Shown: positions 14,913 to 23,282 of the stretch, one piece after another
How the letters are laid out: the number at the start of each line of letters is the position of its first letter
Numbering within the stretch: the first letter of the stretch is position 1
Assembly: GCA_021545645.1 (NCBI GenBank)
Contig: JAJRWP010000029.1
Coordinates: 1-33,716 of the forward strand
Direction of reading: 5' to 3'
Length of the DNA stretch: 33,716 bases
Source of the DNA: Zetaproteobacteria bacterium
GTDB lineage: Bacteria; Pseudomonadota; Zetaproteobacteria; Mariprofundales; Mariprofundaceae
Position numbers and translations under genes: made by a program
Notes under the pieces: generated by a model
Seen by the model: the letters and a program-made list of their open reading frames with translations, nothing else
What the model was told of the DNA's origin: nothing
The model's database searches: none

Positions 14913-16279
14913 ATGTCCTTATTCTAGGTGCCGGCGAAGTGGGTTTTAGCATCGCCCAGCGTCTGGCCTCGGAAAATTGCAATGTGGTGGTCGTCGATCG
15001 CGATCCGCAGCTTCTGAAAAAGGTCGCCGATTGCATGGATGTGAAAACAGTATGCGGCCATGCCTCGCTGCCCAGCGTGTTGGAACAAGCCAATGCCGCC
15101 AATGCCGATTTACTGATTGCTGCGACCACCAACGACGAAGTGAATATGATGGCCTGCCAAGTGGCGCATTCGTTGTTTAAAGTACCGACCAAGCTGGCAC
15201 GGGTCAGGGAAACCGAATACGTCAAACATGCGAAACTGTGCGGGCGTGACGATTTACCCATTGATTTGATTATTTCTCCGGAAACGGAAGCCGCAAAAGC
15301 AATTATCAAGCGTTTTCAGGTGTCTGCGGCGGCCGATGCGCAGGATTTTGCCGATGGCCGCATCAGTCTGGTGGGCTTGCGGATTCCTCCGAAAAGCGCT
15401 TTGGCAGGGATTTCGCTGAAGGAAACCACCGAAGCGATGAACGACATTCCGGTGATGGTCGTAGCCCACGAACACAATCAGAATTGGCGGGTTCCAAGCG
15501 GCGATGCGGTGCTGTTGGCTGGCGATACCATTTACGTCGCTATGGCCAAGGCGCATACCGATATGTTTATGGATACTGCCGGCTTGCACTGCGAAGAGCA
15601 TGCCAGCAGGCATGTGATGTTGGTCGGTGGCGGGCATGTCGGATATATCGTTGCCCAACAACTGGAAGCGCTGAATGTGTCGTTGAAAATGATTGAATTC
15701 AACGCCGAACGGGCGGAATGGCTGGCCGAACATTTGGAAAATGCCACGGTGATTCACGGCGATGCCATGGATCGCCAGTTGCTTGAAGAGGAAAATGTCG
15801 GCGAAATGGACGATTTTCTGGCCCTCACCAACGACGACGAGACCAATATTTTGGCCAGTCTGATTGCCAAAAAATATAAAGTTCCGCATATCGTGACACT
15901 GGTGAATCGGGCGATTTATACCGATTTGATTGCTCAGATTGGGCTGGATATTACCGTTTCACCGCGTTTAACCACGGTTTCCAGTGTGCTCAGCCATATT
16001 CGTAAAGGGCGTATTCTCGGCATGTCGTCGCTGGGTGACGGCAGTATTGAGGTGCTGGAAGCGGAAGCGCTGGAAACCAGCGATATTCTGGATACACCGC
16101 TGCGCGAGCTTGATTTGCCCGCAGAAACCGTGGTCGGTGCCATCTTGCGAGATGGCGAGGTGGTGATTCCCGATGGCGATACGCGGGTTCAAGCGCACGA
16201 TCTGGTGTTGATGGTGACGCGCAGTAGTTCGGTGATGGCAACAGAGAAATTATTTGAAGTGCATTTGGAGTTCTTTTAA
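14909..16279 (+). CDS. trkA: Trk potassium-uptake regulatory protein
   Basis: 456 residues with two RCK repeats, the standard TrkA layout. The first starts with the Rossmann motif ILGAGEVGFSIAQRLA and continues with VVDRDPQLL; the second begins LVGGGHVGYIVAQQLE. Each RCK-N is followed by an RCK-C (EVNMMACQVAH region, then C-terminal TVVGAILRDGEVVIPDGDT). The protein binds NAD(H)/ATP and gates TrkH at the membrane. It overlaps ntrX by 4 bases and is followed by two trkH genes, so one regulator probably serves both channels. Confidence 0.96.
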   Translation: MNVLILGAGEVGFSIAQRLASENCNVVVVDRDPQLLKKVADCMDVKTVCGHASLPSVLEQANAANADLLIAATTNDEVNMMACQVAHSLFKVPTKLARVRETEYVKHAKLCGRDDLPIDLIISPETEAAKAIIKRFQVSAAADAQDFADGRISLVGLRIPPKSALAGISLKETTEAMNDIPVMVVAHEHNQNWRVPSGDAVLLAGDTIYVAMAKAHTDMFMDTAGLHCEEHASRHVMLVGGGHVGYIVAQQLEALNVSLKMIEFNAERAEWLAEHLENATVIHGDAMDRQLLEEENVGEMDDFLALTNDDETNILASLIAKKYKVPHIVTLVNRAIYTDLIAQIGLDITVSPRLTTVSSVLSHIRKGRILGMSSLGDGSIEVLEAEALETSDILDTPLRELDLPAETVVGAILRDGEVVIPDGDTRVQAHDLVLMVTRSSSVMATEKLFEVHLEFF

Positions 16280-16282
16280 GCG

Positions 16283-17731
16283 ATGAATCCTCGTGGTGTT
16301 GCTTGGACGATTGGTATTCTGGCGGCGTTTTTCGGTGCCAGTATGCTGCTGCCAGCATTGGTCGCATGGCATTATGATACCGAGCATCTGCGCGAATTTC
16401 TTGCCGCCGGGCTGATTGTTTCGGCGATTGGTTTTATCATGATGCGTTTGGCTGGCGGTGCGCCTGAATCACTAAGTCATCGCGACGGTTTTCTGATTGT
16501 GGCCTTGGCTTGGGTGGTGCTTTCGGTGCTTGGTGCGGTGCCTTTTTGGACGACAGGTACGGCGGCGACGGTGATGGATGCGTTGTTTGAATCCGCCTCC
16601 GGTTTAACCACCACGGGGGCGACGGTATTTTCCGGTCTGGATAAAATGCCGGCATCGATTTTGTTTTGGCGTTCGATGGAGGAATGGCTTGGCGGCATGG
16701 GTATTATTGTGCTGGCCGTAGCCATTATGCCGCTGCTCGGCATTGGCGGCATGCAGCTTTTTCGCGCCGAGGCTCCGGGGCCGGTGAAAGATAAATTAAC
16801 CGCGCGCGTTGCCGAAACAGGCAAAATTTTGTGGTATATGTATCTGGCGATGACCTGTGTTGTTGCCGTCGTTTACTGGTTGTTGGGCATGAGCGGTTTC
16901 GATGCGATTAATCATGCGATGTGTACGATTTCCATCGGTGGATTTTCAACGCACGATGCCAGCATGGGTTATTTCGATTCGTTGTGGATTCGTTTGGCAG
17001 CGGTTTGTTTTATGTTTATGGCAGGCATCAATTTCACCTTGCATTTCGCGGCTTTGCGTCGTGGTTTGAGTGCCAATGTGCTGCGCACCTATTTCACCGA
17101 TGACGAATTCCGCACCTATTTCAAGTGGATAATCGTACTGGTTGCGATTGTCGGTTTGCCGACCTTATTGACGGCAAAAGGAAGCTGGGACGAGGTGTTG
17201 TTCAATACCGTCGCCGTGGCCACGACAACCGGATTTGCGGTCAGTGATTATTCGCAATGGCCAGTGGTCACCAGTTTACTTTTATTCGCCACCATGTTTG
17301 TCGGTGCTTGCGCCGGTTCCACCGGCGGCGGCATGAAAATAGTGCGTGTGTTGTTGTTGTTCCGTCAGGGCATGCGCGAGGTGCGCCGCTTGATTCATCC
17401 GCATGCCGTGGTGACAGTAAAACTGGGCGGCACCAAGGTGACCGGCTCGGTGGTTGAAGCGCTGTGGGGCTTTTTTGTGCTGTATATCGTCTGTTTTATG
17501 ATGATTGCCGTTTTGGTGGCGGCTTCCGGTGTCGATATGTTGACCGCGTTGGCTGCGGCTGCGGCCTGCATTACCAATACCGGTCCCGGTTTCGGAGGTG
17601 TCGGTCCGGCTGAAAATTACGCTGCTTTGCCGGATTTCGCCAAAGCGGTGCTGATGTTCGGTATGGTGTTGGGACGTCTGGAAATTTTTACGTTTTTTGT
17701 GCTTCTTGTGCCCGAGTTCTGGCGCAAATGA
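16283..17731 (+). CDS. trkH: TrkH-family potassium channel subunit (first copy)
   Basis: 482 residues and many hydrophobic helices, the normal TrkH design. The four pore loops are visible: SASGLTTTGATV, CTISIGGFSTHDAS, VAVATTTGFAVSDY and CITNTGPGFGGVGP. The intramembrane gating loop GACAGSTGGGMKIVR is intact. A GGAG ribosome-binding site lies in the end of trkA, 3 bases before the start. It should take up K+ together with TrkA. The product is in the inner membrane. Confidence 0.95.
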   Translation: MNPRGVAWTIGILAAFFGASMLLPALVAWHYDTEHLREFLAAGLIVSAIGFIMMRLAGGAPESLSHRDGFLIVALAWVVLSVLGAVPFWTTGTAATVMDALFESASGLTTTGATVFSGLDKMPASILFWRSMEEWLGGMGIIVLAVAIMPLLGIGGMQLFRAEAPGPVKDKLTARVAETGKILWYMYLAMTCVVAVVYWLLGMSGFDAINHAMCTISIGGFSTHDASMGYFDSLWIRLAAVCFMFMAGINFTLHFAALRRGLSANVLRTYFTDDEFRTYFKWIIVLVAIVGLPTLLTAKGSWDEVLFNTVAVATTTGFAVSDYSQWPVVTSLLLFATMFVGACAGSTGGGMKIVRVLLLFRQGMREVRRLIHPHAVVTVKLGGTKVTGSVVEALWGFFVLYIVCFMMIAVLVAASGVDMLTALAAAAACITNTGPGFGGVGPAENYAALPDFAKAVLMFGMVLGRLEIFTFFVLLVPEFWRK

Positions 17732-17745
17732 TAGCTGTCTAACAC

Positions 17746-19185
17746 ATGCACCTGAGAGGTGTTGTGTGGACCTTAGCCATGCTCTCGGTGTTGTTTGGCG
17801 CGGGTATGGCGGTGACGGCGGTGGTCGCGCTTTATTATCAAACCGGTCATGCGATGGAATTCTCCGCATGCGGTGGCATCATCATTCTATTCGGGGTGCG
17901 GGTGGCGCGTGTGTCGGGTCCGGCACCCTCGCAACTTGGCCATCGCGACGGTTTTTTGATTGTTATACTGGCTTGGTTTTTATTGTCCTTGTTCGGTGCT
18001 GCGCCGTTGATTGCTACAGGTGTGTGCCATTCCATTGTCGATGCCGTGTTTGAGTCGGTTTCCGGCTTGACGACAACGGGTGCGACCATCCTTACCGGGC
18101 TGGACCATATGCCGCCGTCGATTTTGTTCTGGCGTTCGATGCTGCAGTGGTTGGGTGGCATCGGTATTATTGTGTTGGTGGTTGCGGTGATGCCGTTTCT
18201 TGGTGCGGGCGGCATGCAATTGATGCGTGCCGAAGTGCCGGGTCCGGTCAAGGATAAGTTGACAACCCGTGTTTCCGAAACCGCCAAGGTATTATGGACG
18301 CTGTATCTCGGTATCACTGTTTTATGCGCGCTGTCCTACGGCTGGGCGGGTATGGGTTGGTTCGATGCCGTGAATCATGCCATGACTACGGTATCGACAG
18401 GCGGTTTTTCCACACACGATGCCAGTTTCGGGTATTATGGTAAGCCCGCATTACATATTCTTGCAGTGATTTTTATGTTCGTTTCAGGGGTGAATTTTGC
18501 ACTGCATTTTGCGGTCATGCGCAAGGGTGTTTCGCTGAAAATATATCTGGCCGATGATGAATTCCGGTTTTATTTGATGGGTTTATGTTTTTTTATGCTG
18601 CTTATCGGTTTATTGGTGGCGCACGGAACGGAAAGCGGCTGGGATGAGGTCGTGTTCAGCGTTGTCTCTATCGCTACGACGACGGGATTTACCGTCGGCG
18701 ATTACAGCACATGGGCAGCAGGGCCGGTGTTGATATTGTTGTTGATTATGTTGGTTGGCGCTTGTGCCGGTTCGACATCGGGTGGCATGAAGGTGATTCG
18801 CCTGTTGTTGTCCTTCCGGCATGCGCGTCTTGAATTGCGGCGTCTGATTCATCCGCATGGTGTTATGCATGTGAAGATTCACAACCATAGTTTGTCGTCG
18901 GGTTTGGCGGAATCTCTGTGGGGCTTCACTATTTTGTATCTGGTCAGTTTTTTCGTGATTGCTATTCTGGTCGCGCTGAGCGGTGTGGATGTGTTGACGG
19001 CGCTGAGCGCATCGGCGGCGTGTCTTTCCAATACCGGCCCCGGTATTGGCGATGTCGGCCCGGCTTCGACCTACGCGTCGCTTCCGGAGATGTCTAAAAT
19101 CATTCTGATGTTGGGCATGATCGTCGGGCGGCTTGAGATTTATACGTTTTTTATTATTTTTATTCCGGAGTTTTGGCGCAAATAA
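17746..19185 (+). CDS. TrkH-family potassium channel subunit (second copy)
   Basis: 479 residues, a clear paralogue of the preceding gene along its whole length (both begin near RGV-WT and end PEFWRK). Pore loops are SVSGLTTTGATI, TTVSTGGFSTHDAS, VSIATTTGFTVGDY and CLSNTGPGIGDVGP; the gating loop reads GACAGSTSGGMKVIR. The selectivity-filter residues match copy one, but flanking positions differ, so transport kinetics or ion preference may differ. The spacer is 14 bases and no good ribosome-binding site is visible. Its last 26 bases overlap the convergent rsuA gene. Confidence 0.94.
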   Translation: MHLRGVVWTLAMLSVLFGAGMAVTAVVALYYQTGHAMEFSACGGIIILFGVRVARVSGPAPSQLGHRDGFLIVILAWFLLSLFGAAPLIATGVCHSIVDAVFESVSGLTTTGATILTGLDHMPPSILFWRSMLQWLGGIGIIVLVVAVMPFLGAGGMQLMRAEVPGPVKDKLTTRVSETAKVLWTLYLGITVLCALSYGWAGMGWFDAVNHAMTTVSTGGFSTHDASFGYYGKPALHILAVIFMFVSGVNFALHFAVMRKGVSLKIYLADDEFRFYLMGLCFFMLLIGLLVAHGTESGWDEVVFSVVSIATTTGFTVGDYSTWAAGPVLILLLIMLVGACAGSTSGGMKVIRLLLSFRHARLELRRLIHPHGVMHVKIHNHSLSSGLAESLWGFTILYLVSFFVIAILVALSGVDVLTALSASAACLSNTGPGIGDVGPASTYASLPEMSKIILMLGMIVGRLEIYTFFIIFIPEFWRK

Positions 19186-19918
19186 GGGCCATCAAGGCTT
19201 GCGGGCTACAAGTCGTGTATTCACCGGCGGCAAGCCCGGTTTGTTGCAGGCTTAGCGCGCCGATATGGGTGCGGCACAGGGCCGTAACATGATTGCCGAC
19301 AGCCGCGAACATGCGCCGTACTTGATGGTAGCGGCCTTCATGCAAAATCAATGAAACCTGCTGATTGTCGAGCATCTGCAATTCCGCAGGCAGGCATGCT
19401 TTTTCTTCACCTTCGAGCAGCAGTTTTCCGCTGGCGAAGATGTTTTTTTCTTTTCCGCTAAGCGGTTCGGCCAGTGTTGCCAAATAGGTTTTGGAAATAT
19501 GTTGTTTGGGGCTGGTGATACGGTGGTTGAGCTGCCCGTCGTCGGTTAGAATCAATAAACCGGCGGTGTCTTTGTCGAGACGGCCAACGCTTGAAAGGGG
19601 TGGTTTTCTGTCCAGCCAGCGGGCCGGGAAATCATCGTAAATCAATCGCCCGCCTTCCTTGCGCGAACACACCGAGCCAGCCGGTTTATGGTAGATAATG
19701 GTAAGTCCGAAAGGGTGATCCAAGGCTTTGCCTTCAAGCAATACCTGATCGGCTGTGACCTTCTGTGCTGGCGAAGTGGTCATGCTGCCATCAACGCTGA
19801 CAATACCTTCGTTGATCCAAGCGCGCACATCCTTGCGTGCACCGTAACCGAGGTTGGCGAGCAGTTTATCCAGACGTTCCGCTTTGATTTGTTTCACCTC
19901 ACGCGCCTTAAATTGCAT
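19160..19918 (-). CDS. RsuA/RluB-family rRNA pseudouridine synthase
   Basis: 252 residues. An S4 RNA-binding domain occupies about residues 14-70 (ERLDKLLANLGYGARKDVRAWI), then the catalytic domain with the Asp in SVGRLDKDTAGLLILTDDG, followed by HRITSPKQHISKTY and HEGRYHQVRRMFAAVG. These fit the RsuA/RluB/RluE/RluF group, closest in layout to RsuA, which makes pseudouridine 516 in 16S rRNA; the exact site cannot be settled here. The ATG overlaps the end of rnr, so it is downstream in an rnr-rsuA unit. A GTG seven codons later is an alternative start. Its 3' end overlaps trkH. Confidence 0.9.
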   Translation of the reverse strand: MQFKAREVKQIKAERLDKLLANLGYGARKDVRAWINEGIVSVDGSMTTSPAQKVTADQVLLEGKALDHPFGLTIIYHKPAGSVCSRKEGGRLIYDDFPARWLDRKPPLSSVGRLDKDTAGLLILTDDGQLNHRITSPKQHISKTYLATLAEPLSGKEKNIFASGKLLLEGEEKACLPAELQMLDNQQVSLILHEGRYHQVRRMFAAVGNHVTALCRTHIGALSLQQTGLAAGEYTTCSPQALMALICAKTPE

Positions 19919-21965
19919 CCATGAGTGTGACGTTAATCATGCCGCGTACCGGATCGGTGGAATCAATTCGCAGCTTCACAGCATCGCCCAATTGGTAGGC
20001 CATATTGTTGCGTTTGGAGACCAGCCGCTGTGTTGTGTCATCCAGTTCAAACGGGCCGTCCAGTGCATCGGCGGGCATGGACGCCTCGGCTAGCGTGGTT
20101 TCCAGCTCGAAAAAAATACGCCGCTGGGTGAGCCCGGAAATACGTCCTGGCATGCTTTCACCGACATCTTTCTGATGGTAGAGGGCGGCAAGCATGGCCT
20201 GCACATCCCATTCACCGCGCTGTTGTTTGCGTTCCTGTTGCGAGGTTTGCTCACCGATGGCTGGCAGTCCGGCAGCCGGTTGCACTTTGTCGGGCGATTG
20301 TTTGCTGATCAGTGCTTTTAGTCTGCGGTGTACGGTCAAATCGGCGTAGCGGCGGATTGGGCTGGTGAAATGGCAATAACAATCGTAAGCCAGTCCGAAA
20401 TGGCCCTCGTTTTCCGTCGTGTAGCGGGCCTGCTGCATTGAGCGCAGTACCAAGCGCTGCAACGGATGCGCAAACGGTTTGTCGGCGGCGTTTTTGAGTA
20501 CGAACTGCACATCGCCCGGTTGCACGCTTTTTTCCTTGTCGGCGGCCTTGGGCATGCGCACGAACAGCCCGAACGGGGCGAGAAAATCGTTCAGTTTTTC
20601 AATCGACTGACGTTTCGGTGCGGGATGCACGCGATACAGCAGCGGGCAGCGGTGGGTGTGCATATATTCGGCGACCGAGGTGTTGGCGGCCAGCATCATT
20701 TCCTCGATTAGATGGTGGGCGATATTGCGCTCGCCGGAACCCATGCCGGTTAAGCGCCCTTCGTGCAGCACAGCGCGAACCTCCGGCACATCGAGATCCA
20801 GTGCGCCGCGTTTTTTGCGTTTATCGGCCAGTTTGGCGTGCAAGCGCGCCGCATCATCGAGCATATTGCGCAGTTTGGCATCGGGTACGGCATCGGTATT
20901 GCGTTCTTGCAGCCAAATCGAGGCTTGTGTGTAGGTCAACCGCGCTTGCGAATGAATGACTGCCGCATACATGCTTGCGGTACGTTTGCGTCCGGTAATG
21001 TCGAAACGCATGCGCACCACCATGGCCAAACGATCGACATGCGGATTCAGCGAGCAAAGACCATTGGACAGGCGCTCCGGCAGCATCGGAATCACCCGGT
21101 CCGGAAAATAGAAGGAATTGCTGCGTTCCAACGCCTCGTTGTCCATCGCACTGTTCGGGCGCACATAATGCGCGACATCGGCAATCGCTACCCATGCCTC
21201 GAAACCATCGCCGCGTGGTTGCACGCAAATAGCATCGTCGAAATCGCGTGCATCCTCGCCGTCGATGGTGACAAACGGCAGGTGGCGCAGATCAAGCCTG
21301 TCTTGCCGGTCGGTATCGCTGATGTGTTCGGCAATCGCTTCGGCTTCTTTGTTGACGGCAGAAGGGAAATCATCCGGCAACTGCAATTCGGCAATGACCA
21401 GCTCAATCAGCGATGGCGGGTCCAAATTGGAGCCCAATACATCGAGAACACGACCATGCAGCGGTTGCTTGCTGCGTTCGATTTCAATGCGTACCCAATC
21501 GCCGTCTTGCGCACCATTGGCATCCCTGCCGCGTATCAGAATTGCTTGCGGCATGCGTTTGGAACGCGGTTGCACTAGTGCAGCGCCGCCTTTGAAGATG
21601 AATTGGCCGACGATAACGGACGGTGCTTTTTTGATGATACGGATGAGCTCGGCGGATTCACGACCGCGAACGAGGCGGTTGCGTACCTCTACCTCGTCGC
21701 CGTGCATCAGTTCGTACATTTCCTGACGTGGCAGGAACAATCCTTTTTCCCGGCCCGCAACATCGACAAAACCGAAGCCGTCGGGATGTGCGGAAACAAT
21801 GCCGATAAATGTTTCGCCGCTGTTTTTGTCCGTTGCACGCTTATGCGACGGTTTGCGGTGGCGGGCGGCGCTCTTTTTCCCCGCTTTGTCCCATGGCGAC
21901 GGCTTTGCAGCCCGTTGTTGCTGTTTTTTGCCGTTTTCCCGGTTGCTGGTTTTCTTTCTTGACAC
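19908..21965 (-). CDS. rnr: ribonuclease R
   Basis: 685 residues starting at GTG, with GGAG 7 bases before it. Order: basic, low-complexity N-terminus (1-50), two OB/cold-shock domains, RNB catalytic domain with the metal-binding aspartates in TIDGEDARDFDDAI, HHLIEEMMLAAN, and HFTSPIRRYADLTVHRRL, then a C-terminal S1 domain ending in VKLRID. It degrades structured RNA 3' to 5'. It is about 130 residues shorter than the E. coli enzyme: the N-terminal helix-turn-helix is absent and the basic tail is at the N- rather than the C-terminus. Its 5' end overlaps the tRNA-Leu promoter. Confidence 0.95.
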   Translation of the reverse strand: MSRKKTSNRENGKKQQQRAAKPSPWDKAGKKSAARHRKPSHKRATDKNSGETFIGIVSAHPDGFGFVDVAGREKGLFLPRQEMYELMHGDEVEVRNRLVRGRESAELIRIIKKAPSVIVGQFIFKGGAALVQPRSKRMPQAILIRGRDANGAQDGDWVRIEIERSKQPLHGRVLDVLGSNLDPPSLIELVIAELQLPDDFPSAVNKEAEAIAEHISDTDRQDRLDLRHLPFVTIDGEDARDFDDAICVQPRGDGFEAWVAIADVAHYVRPNSAMDNEALERSNSFYFPDRVIPMLPERLSNGLCSLNPHVDRLAMVVRMRFDITGRKRTASMYAAVIHSQARLTYTQASIWLQERNTDAVPDAKLRNMLDDAARLHAKLADKRKKRGALDLDVPEVRAVLHEGRLTGMGSGERNIAHHLIEEMMLAANTSVAEYMHTHRCPLLYRVHPAPKRQSIEKLNDFLAPFGLFVRMPKAADKEKSVQPGDVQFVLKNAADKPFAHPLQRLVLRSMQQARYTTENEGHFGLAYDCYCHFTSPIRRYADLTVHRRLKALISKQSPDKVQPAAGLPAIGEQTSQQERKQQRGEWDVQAMLAALYHQKDVGESMPGRISGLTQRRIFFELETTLAEASMPADALDGPFELDDTTQRLVSKRNNMAYQLGDAVKLRIDSTDPVRGMINVTLMDAI

Positions 21966-21986
21966 GATAGTGCTCCATCCTATGAT
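21959..21986 (+). promoter_or_regulatory. sigma70-type promoter for tRNA-Leu
   Basis: TTGACA and TATGAT are 16 bases apart. The -35 overlaps the first codons of rnr on the other strand. A start near 21993 gives a leader of about 38 bases that contains a hairpin. Confidence 0.8.
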
Positions 21987-21995
21987 TGCCCGCCT

Positions 21996-22014
21996 CCTGC
22001 AGCCATGCTGCAGG
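21996..22014 (+). other. 8-bp hairpin in the tRNA-Leu leader / rnr 5' leader
   Basis: CCTGCAGC and GCTGCAGG are exact inverse complements around a CAT loop. On the plus strand it could direct 5' processing of the tRNA precursor. On the minus strand it lies in the untranslated leader of rnr. Confidence 0.6.
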
Positions 22015-22030
22015 GGTGTGTGTTTTCTAT

Positions 22031-22117
22031 GCCGAGGTGGCGGAATTGGTAGACGCGCTAGCTTCAGGTGCTAGTGTCCTTATGGACGTGCTGGTTCGAC
22101 TCCAGTCCTCGGTACCA
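22031..22117 (+). tRNA. tRNA-Leu (anticodon CAG)
   Basis: An 87-base class II tRNA with encoded CCA. The acceptor GCCGAGG pairs with CCTCGGT, with one G-U pair at position 1-72 and discriminator A. The anticodon stem CTAGC/GCTAG encloses loop TTCAGGT, so the anticodon is CAG and reads CTG. A variable arm (TGTCCTTATGGACG) and T-loop TTCGACT are present. Confidence 0.96.
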
Positions 22118-22121
22118 TTTA

Positions 22122-22139
22122 GAACATCCTGGGATGTTC
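22122..22139 (+). other. 8-bp hairpin after tRNA-Leu
   Basis: GAACATCC and GGATGTTC are exact inverse complements separated by two bases, 4 bases after the CCA end. It is probably a 3' trailer structure that sits before the terminator. Confidence 0.5.
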
Positions 22140-22146
22140 GGCTAAG

Positions 22147-22177
22147 GCCCGTAACTGTTGTGGTTGCGGGCTTTTTT
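22147..22177 (+). terminator. intrinsic terminator of tRNA-Leu
   Basis: GCCCGTAAC pairs with GTTGCGGGC (one G-U pair) around a short loop and is followed by six T. The 174 bases from here to the ppx stop hold no gene that I can support. Confidence 0.92.
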
Positions 22178-22351
22178 CTTAAAGGTTTTCCTGATTCTCT
22201 ACTGCCCAAAATCATACCAGAACCTTGCTGGGTATTTTATTGCTGCGGCTATTCGATTTCAGTTTCAATTGTGAAAAGTAGCAACAAATCGGCGGTGTCA
22301 CAATGGCGTTATCCTTAGAAGGCTTGGGGGGCATGAGGTGCGCGCATAATG

Positions 22352-23275
22352 TTACTGATTGTGCAGCCAGATGCCTTCGAGCAATCCGGCATAGACGACG
22401 GTCATTTCCTGATAATTCCAGCGTGCGAGAATTGCCTCGATGATGGCCAGTCCCGCAATCATCAGATCGGCACGGCCTTGTTCGATACTGGGGATGGCTT
22501 GGCGCTCGGCAAGCGGCATGGCCAGCAGGCGGTCGCGCAGTTGCATGAATTTGCTTTTTGAAATCACATGATTATTGATTTTTTCAGCCACATAGGGGTG
22601 CAAATCAAGGTGGACGGCGGCCAGCGTGGTGACTGTTCCGGCGGTGCCGATCAGGTGTTCGGGAATGCGATGATCGCCCCAGTGCGCTTCGACGGCCATC
22701 AAGTGTTCGTTGGCGGCTGCCAGCATGGTGTTGTAATCGTCGAGAGATGGCGGGTCGCTGTGTAGATGCGTTTCGACCAAGCGCACGACGCCCAGTTTGC
22801 GGCTGATGGCATCGTCCATGCAGGTACGACGGGCGCGCACGAATTCGGTACTGCCGCCGCCGATGTCGAAAAGCAGCATATTTTGACGTTTTTGCGCATG
22901 GAGTACGGCTGTTGCACCGGCCAACGACAATTTTGCTTCCGTATCGCCGTCGATGATGCGAATATCAATGCCTGTTGCGGTGCGGATGCGCTGCTGCAAT
23001 TCGCCACCGTTTGCCGCTTCGCGCATGGCGGCGGTGGCAACGGCATAGGTGTCGGCAGTGGATAAACCGTGTTCGGCGATGGCGGCGGAGAATTCTTGCA
23101 TGGCTTTTAATGCGCGCGCCATGCCTGCATCGCAAAGCCTGCCGCTATGATGCAAGCCCTCGCCGAGACGCACGATGCGGTGCGTGTAATATTCGGTTTG
23201 CCATGTCCCGGAATCATTTGGCTTGGCAATGAGCAGGCGGAAGGTATTGGAACCGATGTCGATGGCGGCGTGCAT
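22352..23275 (-). CDS. Ppx/GppA-family phosphatase
   Basis: 307 residues from the ATG at 23275. The track adds 41 N-terminal codons that run through the upstream carbonic anhydrase gene and have no family character. AAIDIGSNTFRLLIA, LFDIGGGSTEFV and GTAGTVTTLAA are the ASKHA nucleotide-binding motifs of exopolyphosphatase/pppGpp phosphatase. It corresponds to the short form with no C-terminal HD-like domain. It may hydrolyse polyphosphate or pppGpp; which one cannot be told. It starts 7 bases after the carbonic anhydrase stop and is the last gene of the argC unit. Confidence 0.9.
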   Translation of the reverse strand: MHAAIDIGSNTFRLLIAKPNDSGTWQTEYYTHRIVRLGEGLHHSGRLCDAGMARALKAMQEFSAAIAEHGLSTADTYAVATAAMREAANGGELQQRIRTATGIDIRIIDGDTEAKLSLAGATAVLHAQKRQNMLLFDIGGGSTEFVRARRTCMDDAISRKLGVVRLVETHLHSDPPSLDDYNTMLAAANEHLMAVEAHWGDHRIPEHLIGTAGTVTTLAAVHLDLHPYVAEKINNHVISKSKFMQLRDRLLAMPLAERQAIPSIEQGRADLMIAGLAIIEAILARWNYQEMTVVYAGLLEGIWLHNQ

Positions 23276-23282
23276 ATTGGGG

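Noticed and set aside
20763-21578. 271-residue plus-strand ORF inside rnr
   Set aside because: Lies wholly inside the catalytic region of RNase R on the opposite strand; its translation is His/Arg/Gln-rich with no domain.
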